A program made the position numbers and the translations under genes. From Micromonospora echinofusca (GTDB lineage Bacteria > Actinomycetota > Actinomycetes > Mycobacteriales > Micromonosporaceae): 64,000 nucleotides of DNA. The notes under the pieces were generated by a model. The model was not told the DNA's origin and searched no databases. It was given only the letters and a program-made list of their open reading frames with translations. The stretch is taken from positions 3,922,501-3,986,500 of the forward strand of contig NZ_LT607733.1 of the NCBI RefSeq assembly GCF_900091445.1, written 5' to 3'. Positions 32,215-41,424 of this stretch are shown in pieces. The number at the start of each line of letters is the position of its first letter. Positions within the stretch are counted from its first letter, which is position 1.

Positions 32215-33444
32215 CTACAGCCCGGCGGCGTCGAGGGTCTTGAGGAACGTCGGCCGGCGCTTGTGCGCGATGCGCAGCTCCGCGAGGTACCGTCCGAAAG
32301 CCGCGGCCTCTCCTGCCGCCTGGTACGCCGCCCGCAGGGCCGCAAGCAACGCGACGGCCCGTCGGTAGCGCCGTTTGTCAGCCGAGTTGAGGATCGCCTG
32401 CTCGACGAGGTCCCGGTACGGCTGGATCACCTCCTCCGGATGCGTCACGGCCCGCCCCTGCAGCAGAGCCTGCCACTGCGGCCCACCGAGCCACCGCCGG
32501 TGGTGCAGGGCCTCCTGCCACGCCTGCTCGTCACGGCCCACCGCCAGCAGCACGTTTACCAGTTCAGAGGCGTACGCCGGCTGGTGGGTGATCCGGTCGC
32601 GCAGCACCCCCAGAGCCCACGCTGTCGGATCGTCGCCACCGGCCTTCTCCACAGCGTCGATGAAGGATCGGTACCCGGCAGCGGTGGGATGCCGAGCGAA
32701 CTCCTCCCGCCGCACCCGGACGGCACCCGGCGTGTCGTCGGCGGCGACGAGCATGTCGACCAGGAGGTCACGGAGCCGGTCGGTGTAGGGCGAGCCCGCG
32801 TTGGCGGCCACGCCCCGCCGGGCCCAGCCGATCGCCTCGTCCCGGCGTCCGGCGGCATGTAGCGCCTCGGCGATCCGTTGGTACTGCACGGCGTTGGTCA
32901 GGTGCTCGGCCAACACCGCGACGTACCGGTCGACATCTCCAGACACCTCAGCGAGCTGCTCCCGCAGTTCACGCACCGCGAACGCGCCGGTCCACGACTC
33001 CGGGTCGGCCACGCGTGCCCGCTCGGCGACCAGCCGCTCCACCTCCGCGATCCCCCGCTTCCCCAGCGCCGGAGCGAAGTCAGCCAGTCGGACGCGGGGC
33101 CAGCCGGGGCCGTCGCACTCCAGCTTCACCAGCCAGCCGGCCAGGCTGATCGGGTTCGGCAGTGCTGCAACGCATGCCTTCGCGTACAGGTCCATGAGCT
33201 CCTGCAGGTCGTCTCCGATGATCCCGGAGGAGTCATCCAGATACATCAGGGCCCGCGTGATGCGGTCGACGGCCTTGCGCAACACCGGCACCGCGAGATC
33301 CGCCCGCCCCTCGGCGACCAACCGATCACACTCCTCGGCCACCTGGCGGGCGGTCTGCGAGTATTCCCGTCGACCCCGGCAGGGATCCCGCCGGCGGTCC
33401 CAGCGCAGCCGGTCCACCAACACCGTCAGCTCGTCACCGGTCAT
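32215..33444 (-). CDS. Helical-repeat protein resembling the tail of SWIM zinc-finger proteins
   Basis: A 409-residue, almost entirely alpha-helical protein. Its pattern (ALMYLDDSSGIIGDDLQEL, LAGWLVKL, ALGKRGIAEVERL and the closing FGRYLAELRIAHKRRPTFLKTLD) resembles the C-terminal repeat region of bacterial SWIM zinc-finger proteins. No CxCx(n)CxH SWIM motif is present, so the zinc finger is lost or was never there. Function unknown; the scaffold suggests protein-protein contacts. It is on the minus strand, divergent from the small gene to its right by about 60 bases. Confidence 0.55.
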   Translation of the reverse strand: MTGDELTVLVDRLRWDRRRDPCRGRREYSQTARQVAEECDRLVAEGRADLAVPVLRKAVDRITRALMYLDDSSGIIGDDLQELMDLYAKACVAALPNPISLAGWLVKLECDGPGWPRVRLADFAPALGKRGIAEVERLVAERARVADPESWTGAFAVRELREQLAEVSGDVDRYVAVLAEHLTNAVQYQRIAEALHAAGRRDEAIGWARRGVAANAGSPYTDRLRDLLVDMLVAADDTPGAVRVRREEFARHPTAAGYRSFIDAVEKAGGDDPTAWALGVLRDRITHQPAYASELVNVLLAVGRDEQAWQEALHHRRWLGGPQWQALLQGRAVTHPEEVIQPYRDLVEQAILNSADKRRYRRAVALLAALRAAYQAAGEAAAFGRYLAELRIAHKRRPTFLKTLDAAGL

Positions 33445-33504
33445 CTGTCCATCTCAACAGATTGCGTCCGCACCTCGGGAACGCGCCGCCCTATCGTATG
33501 GGGC

Positions 33505-33891
33505 GTGCCGCATGACCAGGTTCTGGACGACGCGATCGAGGCGATCGTCGTCGACGAGCAACACAGCGCGTTCCTCGCCGTGATCGAGGACGAAACACCC
33601 CTGCCCGCCGCGGGCACCCTGCTGGGCAGCCCGGTCACCGTCACCTCGATCGACTACACGAAGGAGGCACGCGGCCTCGTCGCCACCTGCCAAGGCCCGG
33701 ATGGCACGGGCGAGGTCACCCTCGCCGACCTGGCGTTTTCGCCGGACACGGTCACCGCCTGGATCCACGCCGCCTACCGGCGTTACCTCGGCCTCACGCC
33801 GTTCCCGGCCCGGCCGAGGCCCGAGTGGACCTGGCCCAGCACTTGGCGGTGCCTCAGCGCCGGTGGGCGTACGCGGCCAGCCGCTCGCTGA
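33505..33891 (+). CDS. Small hypothetical protein
   Basis: A 128-residue protein I do not recognise. The first 100 residues are regular (VLDDAIEAIVVDEQHSAFL, GSPVTVTSIDYT, GEVTLADLAFSPDTVTAWIHAAYRRYLGL) and look like a compact beta-rich domain with a C-terminal helix. The last ~25 residues are Arg/Pro/Trp-rich and overlap the 3' end of the convergent gene, so the natural stop may have been lost. GTG at 33505 is the chosen start; support for it is weak. It diverges from the SWIM-tail-like gene. Confidence 0.5.
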   Translation: MPHDQVLDDAIEAIVVDEQHSAFLAVIEDETPLPAAGTLLGSPVTVTSIDYTKEARGLVATCQGPDGTGEVTLADLAFSPDTVTAWIHAAYRRYLGLTPFPARPRPEWTWPSTWRCLSAGGRTRPAAR

Positions 33892-34999
33892 CCGGGCTGA
33901 CCCGCGGTCGCGGCACCCGACGGAAGTGCTCCGGCTTGTGTGCGCGGAGAAGGTCCTCACCGTCGCGGGTCCAGTCGAAACGCGGCTTCTTCAGCAGCCG
34001 CCGGAACACCACACTGGCGCGCTCGGGATCACGCGCGGCCAGCCGACGCAGCACCAGCGGGCCGACGCTGTCATCCTGCAGGTACGCCAGCGTGTGCTCC
34101 CGATAGCGGCGGCGGCGCAGCAGGTCCGGATCAGCGAACGCCGCCTCCACCAGCGCGAACTCGGCGTAGAACCCCAGCCCGTCGACCTCGTCGTAGATCA
34201 TCGCCACTGTCTCCGCCTCCACGACGTCCGGCGGCAACTCGAACATTGTCGTCTCGTCACCGGCCGCTGTGGAGGACGACGCGCCTGACGCTTCCGCACG
34301 GCAGAACGCGTGGTAGTCGGCCATTCGGTCGGCGACCTGGTCGCCGGCCACCACCACCAGGTCGCCGCCGAAAAACCGCACGAACCGGTCCCGATCCTGA
34401 CGTTGCAGCTCCCACGCCTGGGCGAGCTTCTCCGGGTTCCGGTACACCGCCTCCGGTGCGCGCAGCGACATCTCCAGCGCCATCTGGTACGCGACGTCCC
34501 GCTCCTGCGGCCGCCACACGTTCATCGGGCCGCTGATCATCCACTCCTCGCCCACCGCCGCCAGCCGAGCGAGCATGAACGACCGACGCGGCGTACGCCG
34601 GAACACCGACGGACCCATGTTGGAACGCACTCGGTAGGTCAACTCATCCACGAGGTTCACCACAACCAGCGCCGCACCGTCGCGCCCCTGCACCTCGAAG
34701 GGTCCCTGCACCACGTCCCGCCACCCGAGCAGCATTTGACGCTCCCGCCCGGACAACTCCGGGTGCGCGGCGACGAACTGCTCCACCACCGTCCGGCCGT
34801 CACGCAGCCGATGCTCCAGGACGAAGTAGTCCCAGAGGATCATCAAAGCGTGCTCGTCGAGCGCAACGCGCCCGTGGTGCTGGTCCGCCAGCACGTCATC
34901 GAACGCCCGATCATAACGTCGCTGCTGCGAGAACGCCACCAGCTGCTGCTTCAACTCACCCGCACGAATCAACAGATCATCATCCACAGTGATCGGCAC
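33854..34999 (-). CDS. Hypothetical protein
   Basis: A 381-residue soluble protein with no family that I recognise. It reads as alpha/beta with a helical N-terminus (LIRAGELKQQLVAFSQQRRYDRAFDDVLAD), a central beta-rich part (ALVVVNLVDELTYRV... NVWRPQERDVAYQMALEMSL) and a helical C-terminus (LVEAAFADPDLLRRRRYREHTLAYL, ERASVVFRRLL). Composition and codon use are those of a real gene. It is the last intact gene of the A-B segment and ends inside the convergent small gene. Confidence 0.6.
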   Translation of the reverse strand: MPITVDDDLLIRAGELKQQLVAFSQQRRYDRAFDDVLADQHHGRVALDEHALMILWDYFVLEHRLRDGRTVVEQFVAAHPELSGRERQMLLGWRDVVQGPFEVQGRDGAALVVVNLVDELTYRVRSNMGPSVFRRTPRRSFMLARLAAVGEEWMISGPMNVWRPQERDVAYQMALEMSLRAPEAVYRNPEKLAQAWELQRQDRDRFVRFFGGDLVVVAGDQVADRMADYHAFCRAEASGASSSTAAGDETTMFELPPDVVEAETVAMIYDEVDGLGFYAEFALVEAAFADPDLLRRRRYREHTLAYLQDDSVGPLVLRRLAARDPERASVVFRRLLKKPRFDWTRDGEDLLRAHKPEHFRRVPRPRVSPVSERLAAYAHRR

Positions 35000-35338
35000 G
35001 GCCTTTTCCTACCACGACGCAGCATTCGCGGGATCTCGCCCCTGTCCACCAGCTCACCGAGCCCACGATGCGCCGCCAGCCGACGGCCCTGCCGGAAGAA
35101 GGAGGATTGCCGAGCCGCCCGACGAAGCGACATCTGGCAGCATCTGCAGCGCTTGATGCGGAATCAAGAGACCGAAATGCCGCTCCGTCCGGGACGCAGA
35201 CGAAGCGGCAGGTCAGAGCGTTACGAGTTCAGCGGGTTGGCGGCCGACGGGCCGCGTCGTTGCCGCCAGAGAAGATCATCCGTTACCGGATGTTACCGCC
35301 GTTACCGGAGAAGATCTTCATCTCCCCAGGTCAACCGG

Positions 35339-35379
35339 TCGGGACGGCCGGATTCGAACCGACGACCCCTTGACCCCCA
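35339..35379 (-). repeat. att-like copy B of the tRNA-Pro 3' end
   Basis: Identical 41-base copy of the tRNA-Pro 3' part. Its left flank matches that of copy A (block 35297-35379 looks identical to 30110-30192, with weaker similarity back to about 35150). Its right flank matches that of copy C (35412-35485 looks identical to 36507-36580, 74 bases). It is therefore a junction between two element remnants. The rest of 35000-35529 shows no gene. Confidence 0.85.
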
Positions 35380-35529
35380 GGACGATTTGGTAAGCGTTCC
35401 CGCACGTCACACACGCTATCCCCAAGATCAGGCCGTGCGGTCGACGTCGTGCCGCGCACCATCGCGCAGGCCGTGTGGTCCCCACCTGGTCCCCAGGCAC
35501 TGAGACGTTCGACGAAACGCAACACCGGT

Positions 35530-36041
35530 TCAGCGAGGAGTAAGCGAGTCCGGCTCTTGGTCGTCACCCGATGACAACTTCTCGCGCTTCTCCGCATCGG
35601 TGCTCCGCTGTACTGCCATGTATTCGGCCAGATGCGGGTCGGCTCGGACTTCATCGCCGCGCATGTATCGCGCAACGACCCGCTTCGCCGCCCGGAGCCA
35701 GGCAAATCTTGATGTCCGTCGCATCCCACGACTCCCCCACCTTCGTTACGGTCAGCGACTCCCACCGACTCCCAAGGCAACCGGGTCGTGATTCCCCGCA
35801 GCCAAAGTGTCAGCCCATTCAGATCGACCTTGATCAGAAACGGCCAGAGCAGCATCAGCCACGCAAGAAGTGAAACAGCGACTACAACCAGGCTAACGAC
35901 TTCGTAAAAGGGCGCCTTGCTGTAATGAAAGTGATCAGGGTTGGCCCCGGCCCACCGTGCCGCCAACCAGACGAGCGCCCCGAACAGCCCCCAGGCGAGG
36001 CAAATCTTGCGCAGTCTCGCAGTGTTCCGATGCAACTGCAC
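35530..36041 (-). pseudogene. Two-helix membrane protein gene broken by a 10-bp duplication
   Basis: The GTG at 36041, with AGGAGGGGGG just upstream, opens a frame with two hydrophobic helices (KICLAWGLFGALVWLAARW and VVSLVVVAVSLLAWLMLLWPF) and a start of a bPH2-like beta domain (LTLWLRGITTRLPWES). There, GCGACTCCCA CCGACTCCCA (35755-35774, plus-strand reading) is a 10-base near-perfect tandem duplication that shifts the frame. A protein-like stretch resumes in another frame (RYMRGDEVRADPHLAEYMAVQ) and ends at 35530. Which downstream frame was original is not certain. Function unknown. Confidence 0.5.
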
Positions 36042-37181
36042 GGTCCCCCCTCCTGACAAGACGAATGCCCCACGGACTCGGCAGCTGATCTGGCACCGTA
36101 CCGCAGCTCGTCACGTTGCTTCCCGTCGCAGGTCAGAGGGTGGAGGGCAGGAACGTGCCTGCCCCACGCCAGCCGTCGGGCACGGGCGTGGCGGTCGCCG
36201 AGCGACAGTGGCAAGCGGCCGGAGACGCCCAGGTGACCGCACACGTGCGGCCCGTCCAGGATCCTTGTTGCTGTGAGCGAACGATCGGAAGGCAAGAGCG
36301 GCCAGCCGTGGAACTTGACCGGCGGTCAAGATGCACTACCGGCCCGGCGCACTTGACCGACGTGGTCCCCAGGAAGCCAGCAGGGCCGACCCGATGCGTC
36401 GGATCAGCCCAATGACCTGCTGTTTTACCTTGTCGGGACGGCCGGATTCGAACCGACGACCCCTTGACCCCCAGGACGCTTCGCCCACACGTCCACGCGC
36501 GTCACGCACGCTATCCCCAAGATCAGGCCGTGCGGTCGACGTCGTGCCGCGCACCATCGCGCAGGCCGTGTGGTCCCCACTTGGTCCCCGGAACGCTGAC
36601 ACGCTCCAGCGACCGCAGCAGGCGGTTTAGGAAGTGTGGACACGGGCGGAAGCGGCTCGGCAAGGAGCTGGTCCGGCCTGCGCTGCCAGGCTGGCGGCCA
36701 CCTCCAGGAGTCGACCGCCGTTGACCCTCGGCACCCGTGCCAACAGGCACGCATCGGGCACGGCGCGACCGGAGGATTATGAGATCAATATAGGCGACCC
36801 AGCGACCTGCCCAAGTGGGCCCCCACCCGCGGAAACACCTATCGACATCTTTCACCACTCCCCCGCCGTCCGTCGACCTCTTGCGGACTCGATGCGGACC
36901 GCTCGCTGCCACGAGGTGGTCAGTTTGCCGGCCCCTCACCAGGCACTTGCCACAGCAGCCGCTCGGCTCGCTGCTCCCACCTCACATGCTCCTGCTTTTG
37001 AGAGATCGAAGTTGCTTTGGCCGGCATACGCCCAACTTGCACCACAAATGTGAAATTCATGAATATTTGCATTTAACGCTACGGCGGGAGACCTGCCCTA
37101 GTAGGCAACCGTAGGATATTGATGTTGGTTACGGCAGTTACAGGAAGCAGCCTTGATGCACATCGATTACACGGGGGATCT
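36042..37181. other. Element-remnant DNA without a recognisable gene
   Basis: These 1.1 kb hold att-like copy C with its shared flanks (160 bases to the left-hand end resembling 38016-38175, 74 bases to the right matching 35412-35485) but no convincing gene. From about 36770 to 37180 the sequence is clearly richer in A and T than anything else in the window. Short hairpin CTTGACC-GGC-GGTCAAG lies at 36314-36330. Confidence 0.55.
36433..36473 (-). repeat. att-like copy C of the tRNA-Pro 3' end
   Basis: Identical 41-base copy of the tRNA-Pro 3' part. The 160-base block 36314-36473 resembles 38016-38175 with about 10 differences counted by eye. The right flank shares a 74-base block with copy B. 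It separates the B-C and C-D segments. Confidence 0.85.
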
Positions 37182-37559
37182 ATGAAAAAGATGAGATCAA
37201 TCCTCAGCATTCTGAGTCTCGCAGCGGCCCTTTTGGTAGTTGCACCGCCAAACGCTGCCCAGGCTGCTGCTTGGTCCTGCTCCAGTGGATACGTTTGCGT
37301 TTGGAGTGGAACAGGTGGGACGGGAAGCAGGTGCACCTGGTCCGATGCTGACCCTGACTGGCTAAGTGGAAGCATTCAATGCGGGTGGACCGCAGCTTAC
37401 GCGGTTCGCTCAGCATGGAATCGCGGGACGAGCACGTCCTACCGCGGCGTCGAGTTCTACACCTATTCCAACTACGTCAACCCGGACCTCTTATTGGGGC
37501 AGGGAATCAAGTATGACGGCCTTAATGATTTCTATCGCTCACATCGCTGGGTGAGTTGA
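37182..37559 (+). CDS. Small secreted protein, peptidase-inhibitor I36-like
   Basis: A 125-residue exported protein. A Lys-containing start and hydrophobic stretch (ILSILSLAAALLVVAPP) end in AQA-A, a good signal-peptidase site near residue 28. The mature part has four cysteines and SSGYVCVWSGTGGTG near its start, like the beta-gamma-crystallin-type I36 inhibitors (SMPI family). Such proteins inhibit metalloproteases or are structural; the role here is not shown. Its codon use (AAA, TCT, TTA, ATT) is unlike its neighbours, which suggests recent transfer. It is the only cargo gene I can support in the C-D segment. Confidence 0.7.
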   Translation: MKKMRSILSILSLAAALLVVAPPNAAQAAAWSCSSGYVCVWSGTGGTGSRCTWSDADPDWLSGSIQCGWTAAYAVRSAWNRGTSTSYRGVEFYTYSNYVNPDLLLGQGIKYDGLNDFYRSHRWVS

Positions 37560-37698
37560 ACCAAGTTTTGCAAATACCTATCCTATGACGGCCAATAGCA
37601 CCTTCACTATGGCTCGAATGTCTGCCATGGGCAGCGGCTGCGTCTAACGGATCTCGATGTCATCTCGTCTGCCGCCGACCCACACACCGTGGGGCGGG

Positions 37699-37762
37699 CC
37701 AGGGCCAGGGTGACAAGGTGGAGCGCCCTACCGGACGAACGACCTTGTCGCCCTGGCCCTGG
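37699..37762. repeat. 21-bp inverted repeat
   Basis: CCAGGGCCAGGGTGACAAGGT (37699-37719) is matched in reverse complement at 37742-37762 with one mismatch, with a 22-base loop. It lies about 140 bases after the I36-like gene and could be a terminator or the end of a small mobile element. Nothing else is recognisable between 37560 and 38015. Confidence 0.55.
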
Positions 37763-38015
37763 TCTGCTCGGCTCTGCCTGGGTCGGTGGTAGGCGGGATG
37801 GCATCCCACCACCCACGGACCGGAACAGTTCGGCAACTCCATCTCGGAGTCGTCTGGCCCCCGCCGGAGGCATGCCCTTCATTCAGCCGGCGCGCCGACC
37901 GATGCCGGCGCTTGCGCCGCCAGCAGGCCGAGCGCGGCCGGCGCGGCCCGCTTGCGGGCCGCCTTGATGCAGATAGCGAACGATTCGGCAGGCATCCCGC
38001 ATTAACGCTTCGCGA

Positions 38016-38134
38016 CTTGACCAGCGGTCAAGATGCGCTACCGGCCCGACGCACTTGACCGACGTGGTCCCCAGGAAGCCAGAGGGGCCGACCCGATGTG
38101 TCGGATCAGCCCTTTGACCTGCTGTTACACCTTG
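38016..38134. repeat. Element end sequence next to tRNA-Pro
   Basis: With the tRNA 3' part this forms the 160-base block shared with 36314-36473. It begins with a hairpin CTTGACC-AGC-GGTCAAG (38016-38032). As the same block ends two neighbouring segments, it is best read as the conserved end of one family of integrative elements. Confidence 0.7.
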
Positions 38135-38208
<74 letters not shown>

Positions 38209-38359
38209 ATGCTCCCGCGCGGATCTCCCCGCGACAGCCGGTACAGCTTAGCGCAGGATCTTCGCGCCGTCCGCACTGCCCCCTCCCGTGCCGGAACGCG
38301 TCGTCCCGCCCACACTATCTAAGGCGTCCTAGGAGGATAGGGAAGTTGGTGGGTAGCGA

Positions 38360-38396
38360 GAAGCCGGGTGGGAAAGGTCCTCCCCCACCCGGCTTC
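38360..38396. terminator. Terminator of the der operon
   Basis: GAAGCCGGGTGGG (38360-38372) and CCCACCCGGCTTC (38384-38396) form a perfect 13-bp stem with an 11-base loop, 13 bases past the end of the minus-strand der gene. Confidence 0.85.
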
Positions 38397-38408
38397 AGAT
38401 CGAGCGGT

Positions 38409-39812
38409 TCAGCCGTGCGCCTTGCCCCGGCCGCCGGGGCCGAGCTTCTTGCGGGGGCGTACGGAGATCTCGATCGGGCTGCCCTCGAAGCCGAACTCCT
38501 CGCGCAGCTTGCGCTCGACGAACCGCTGGTAGCCCGCGTCCAGCGGGGCGGTGGTGAACAGCACGAAGCGCGGCGGTGCCACGCCCGCCTGGGTGGCGAA
38601 GAGGATCTTCGGCGCCCGTCCGCCTCGCACCGGGTGCGGGGTGGCCTGCACCAGCGCGGTCAGCCACGCGTTGAGCTGCGCGGTCGGTACGCGGGTCTCC
38701 CAGCTCGCCAGGGCCTTGCGCAGCGCCGGGGCGAGCTTGTCGACCGCCCGGCCGGTCTGCGCCGACAGGTTGAGCCGGATCGCCCACGGGATGCGGCGAA
38801 GCTCGCGCTCGATCTCCTTGTCCAGGTAGTACCGGCGGTCGGCGTCGACCAGGTCCCACTTGTTGAAGGCGATCACCAGCGCCCGGCCGGCCTCGGTGAC
38901 CATGGTCAGGATCCGCTGGTCCTGCTCGCTGATGGGCTCGCTGGAGTCCAGCAGCACCACGGCGACCTCGGCGGCCTCGATCGCCGAGGCGGTCCGCAGG
39001 CTGGCGTAGTACTCGGTGCCGCTGGCCTTGCCGACCCGCTTGCGCAGGCCCGCCGTGTCGACGAGCTGCCAGGTCTCCCCGCCGATCTCGACCAGGCTGT
39101 CGACCGGGTCGACGGTGGTGCCGGCGACCGAGTCGACGACCGCCCGCTCCTCGCCCGAGAAGCGGTTGAGCAGGCTGGACTTGCCGACGTTCGGCCGGCC
39201 GACGAGGGCCACCCGACGCGGGCCGCGCGGGCGGTTCTCGTCGATCTTCGGCGCCTCCGGCAGCGCGCTCATGATGGCGTCCAGCAGTTCGCCCGAACCG
39301 CGTCCGTGCAGCGCCGACACCGGGTACGGCTCACCGAGGCCCAGCGACCACAGCGAGGTCGACTCCATCTCGATGGCGGTGTTGTCGGCCTTGTTCGCGA
39401 CCAGGATCACCGGCTTGGCGCTGCGGCGCAGCATGCGTACGGCGGCCTCGTCCACGTCGGTCGAGCCGACCATCGCGTCGACCACGAACAGCACCACGTC
39501 GGCGGTGGCGACCGCCGTCTCGGCCTGCGCCGCGATCGCGGCCGCCCGGTCCTTGGCGTCGGGCTCCCAGCCGCCGGTGTCCACCACGGTGAACTGCCGG
39601 CCGGCCCACTGCGCGTCGTAGGGGACGCGGTCCCGGGTGACCCCGGGGACATCCTCGACGACCGCCTGGCGGCGGCCGATGAGGCGGTTGACCAGGGTCG
39701 ACTTGCCCACGTTGGGGCGGCCGACCACGGCCACGACCGGCTGCGGGCCGGTGGGCTCCTCGGTGTCGGCGTCCGGCTCCCGCAGCTCGATCCACCCGTC
39801 GGTGTCGGTCAT
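38409..39812 (-). CDS. der: Ribosome-assembly GTPase Der (EngA)
   Basis: A 467-residue double GTPase for maturation of the 50S ribosomal subunit. Both G domains are complete: [10 protein letters not shown] from residue 31 and [10 protein letters not shown] near residue 205, with [16 protein letters not shown] switch motifs and NKAD/NKWD specificity motifs, then the C-terminal KH-like domain ending in a Lys/Gly-rich tail. The length is normal. Its start overlaps the cmk stop by four bases, so it is the last gene of a co-transcribed block with cmk. Confidence 0.97.
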   Translation of the reverse strand: MTDTDGWIELREPDADTEEPTGPQPVVAVVGRPNVGKSTLVNRLIGRRQAVVEDVPGVTRDRVPYDAQWAGRQFTVVDTGGWEPDAKDRAAAIAAQAETAVATADVVLFVVDAMVGSTDVDEAAVRMLRRSAKPVILVANKADNTAIEMESTSLWSLGLGEPYPVSALHGRGSGELLDAIMSALPEAPKIDENRPRGPRRVALVGRPNVGKSSLLNRFSGEERAVVDSVAGTTVDPVDSLVEIGGETWQLVDTAGLRKRVGKASGTEYYASLRTASAIEAAEVAVVLLDSSEPISEQDQRILTMVTEAGRALVIAFNKWDLVDADRRYYLDKEIERELRRIPWAIRLNLSAQTGRAVDKLAPALRKALASWETRVPTAQLNAWLTALVQATPHPVRGGRAPKILFATQAGVAPPRFVLFTTAPLDAGYQRFVERKLREEFGFEGSPIEISVRPRKKLGPGGRGKAHG

Positions 39813-40489
39813 GCCACTCCCCGATCGGTCAGCAGGTCACGCAGCCGCCCGACGACCTGGTCGATGCCCAGCTCGGTGGTGTCGAGCACCACGGCGTCGG
39901 CGGCCTGGGTCAGCGGGTCGGCCTTGCGGGTCGAGTCGAGCCGGTCCCGCCGGGCCAGGTCGGCCGCGGTCGCCGCCACGTCGGTGGCGTCCTCGGCGCT
40001 GCGCCGGGCGGCCCGGGCCGCCTCGGACGCGGTCAGGTAGACCTTCAGGTCGGCATCCGGCGCCACCACGGAGCCGATGTCGCGGCCCTCGACCACGATC
40101 CGGCCGGCGTTGACGATCATCTCGCGCTGCCGGTTGACCAGCAGGGCGCGCACCGCCGGCACGGCGGCCACCGCGGAGACCGCTCCGGTCACCTCCGGGC
40201 CGCGGATCTGTGCGTCGACGTTCACGCCGTCGGCGGTCACGCCGTACCCCTGGGGGTCGGTGCCGATGCGCAGGTCGACCTCGCCGGCGACCTTGGCCAC
40301 CGACTCGGCGTCGGTCAGGTCGACCCCGGAGCGCAGCACCGCCCAGGTGATGGCGCGGTACATGGCGCCGGTGTCGAGATAGCGGGCACCGATGCCGACG
40401 GCGAGCCGCCGCGAGACGGTGGACTTACCCGAACCGGACGGCCCGTCCACAGCGACCACGCATCGCCCGGCCCGTTCGTTTTCCTCCAC
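39809..40489 (-). CDS. cmk: Cytidylate kinase
   Basis: A 226-residue (d)CMP kinase that supplies CDP for RNA, DNA and lipid synthesis. The P-loop is [14 protein letters not shown] near 13-26, followed by [10 protein letters not shown] and the LID-region [10 protein letters not shown] and RRSAEDA. I chose GTG at 40489, which has GGAGG seven bases upstream; the frame is open for another 20 codons. It overlaps der. Confidence 0.96.
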   Translation of the reverse strand: MEENERAGRCVVAVDGPSGSGKSTVSRRLAVGIGARYLDTGAMYRAITWAVLRSGVDLTDAESVAKVAGEVDLRIGTDPQGYGVTADGVNVDAQIRGPEVTGAVSAVAAVPAVRALLVNRQREMIVNAGRIVVEGRDIGSVVAPDADLKVYLTASEAARAARRSAEDATDVAATAADLARRDRLDSTRKADPLTQAADAVVLDTTELGIDQVVGRLRDLLTDRGVA

Positions 40490-40647
40490 CGTCGTCCTCC
40501 TCAGCCCGTACCTCACGAAACACCGGATGTGTCGCGAGCGGTTGTCCAAACGTTCTCAATGATGCCCGGCGTCGCGGCCGCGCGGTGGGCGCCGCCAGCA
40601 CCGGGCCGCCAGGGAGCCTACCGGCAGCCGTACCCCGAACCCGGGGG

Positions 40648-41424
40648 TCAGTCACCCACGGCCTTGAACAGGGCGGCGACCTCCGCGTTGGTCAGCCGCC
40701 GCGTCCGCCCCGCGCGCAGGTCGCCCAGCCGGATCGGCCCGATGGCGGTACGCACCAGCCGGCTCACCGGGTGGCCCACCTCGCCGAGCAGCCGGCGGAC
40801 GATGTGCTTGCGCCCCTCGTGCAGGCTCAGCTCGACCTGGGCGCTGCGTCCCAGCGTGTCCACCACCCTGAAGGAGTCGACCTTCGCCGGCCCGTCCTCC
40901 AGCTCCACGCCGGCCATCAGCCGCTTGCCGAGGTTGCGCGGGATCGGTCCGGAAACCTCGCACAGGTACGTCTTCTGCACCCCGTACGACGGGTGCATCA
41001 GCTTGTGCGCGAGGGTGCCGTCGTTGGTGAGCAGCAGCAGGCCCTCGCTGTCGGCGTCGAGGCGCCCCACGTGGTAGACCCGCTGCTCCACCCGGTTGCC
41101 GAGGAAGTCGGCGAGCGCGGTGCGCCCCTTCTCGTCGGCCATGGTCGAGACGACCCCGCGGGGCTTGTTCATGGCCAGGTAGACCAGTCGGGTGTCGGCG
41201 ACGAGGCGCTCGCCGTCGACGTGGATCACGGCGGTGGCGGGGTCGACCTTGTCGCCGAGCTGGGCGACCCGGCCGTCGACGGTGACCCGGCGGCGGAAGA
41301 TCAGGTCCTCGCAGGCGCGCCGGGAGCCGACGCCGGCGGCGGCCAGCACCTTCTGCAGGCGCTCGGCCCCCTCGAAGACGGGCGCGTCGGGGCGGGGCGT
41401 GCGGTCATCGCGTGGCATCGGCAA
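40648..41424 (-). CDS. rluB: 23S rRNA pseudouridine synthase (RluB/RsuA family)
   Basis: A 258-residue pseudouridine synthase with an N-terminal S4 domain (RLQKVLAAAGVGSRRACEDLI) and the catalytic GRLDADSEGLLLLTNDG motif containing the active-site Asp. RluB-type enzymes modify helix 89/93 of 23S rRNA. Its start overlaps the scpB stop by 20 bases, and it lies in the parA-scpA-scpB-rluB-cmk-der order known from M. tuberculosis. Confidence 0.93.
   Translation of the reverse strand: MPMPRDDRTPRPDAPVFEGAERLQKVLAAAGVGSRRACEDLIFRRRVTVDGRVAQLGDKVDPATAVIHVDGERLVADTRLVYLAMNKPRGVVSTMADEKGRTALADFLGNRVEQRVYHVGRLDADSEGLLLLTNDGTLAHKLMHPSYGVQKTYLCEVSGPIPRNLGKRLMAGVELEDGPAKVDSFRVVDTLGRSAQVELSLHEGRKHIVRRLLGEVGHPVSRLVRTAIGPIRLGDLRAGRTRRLTNAEVAALFKAVGD

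Noticed and set aside
35331..35529. Minus-strand frame that could be the end of a tyrosine integrase next to the att-like repeats
   Set aside because: The shared 74-base block could be an integrase 3' remnant, but no RHR-Y catalytic motif is present in any frame, so I do not call an integrase.
30152..36473. The three partial tRNA-Pro copies as tRNA genes
   Set aside because: Each lacks the D arm, 5' acceptor strand and half of the anticodon arm, so none can fold as a tRNA.
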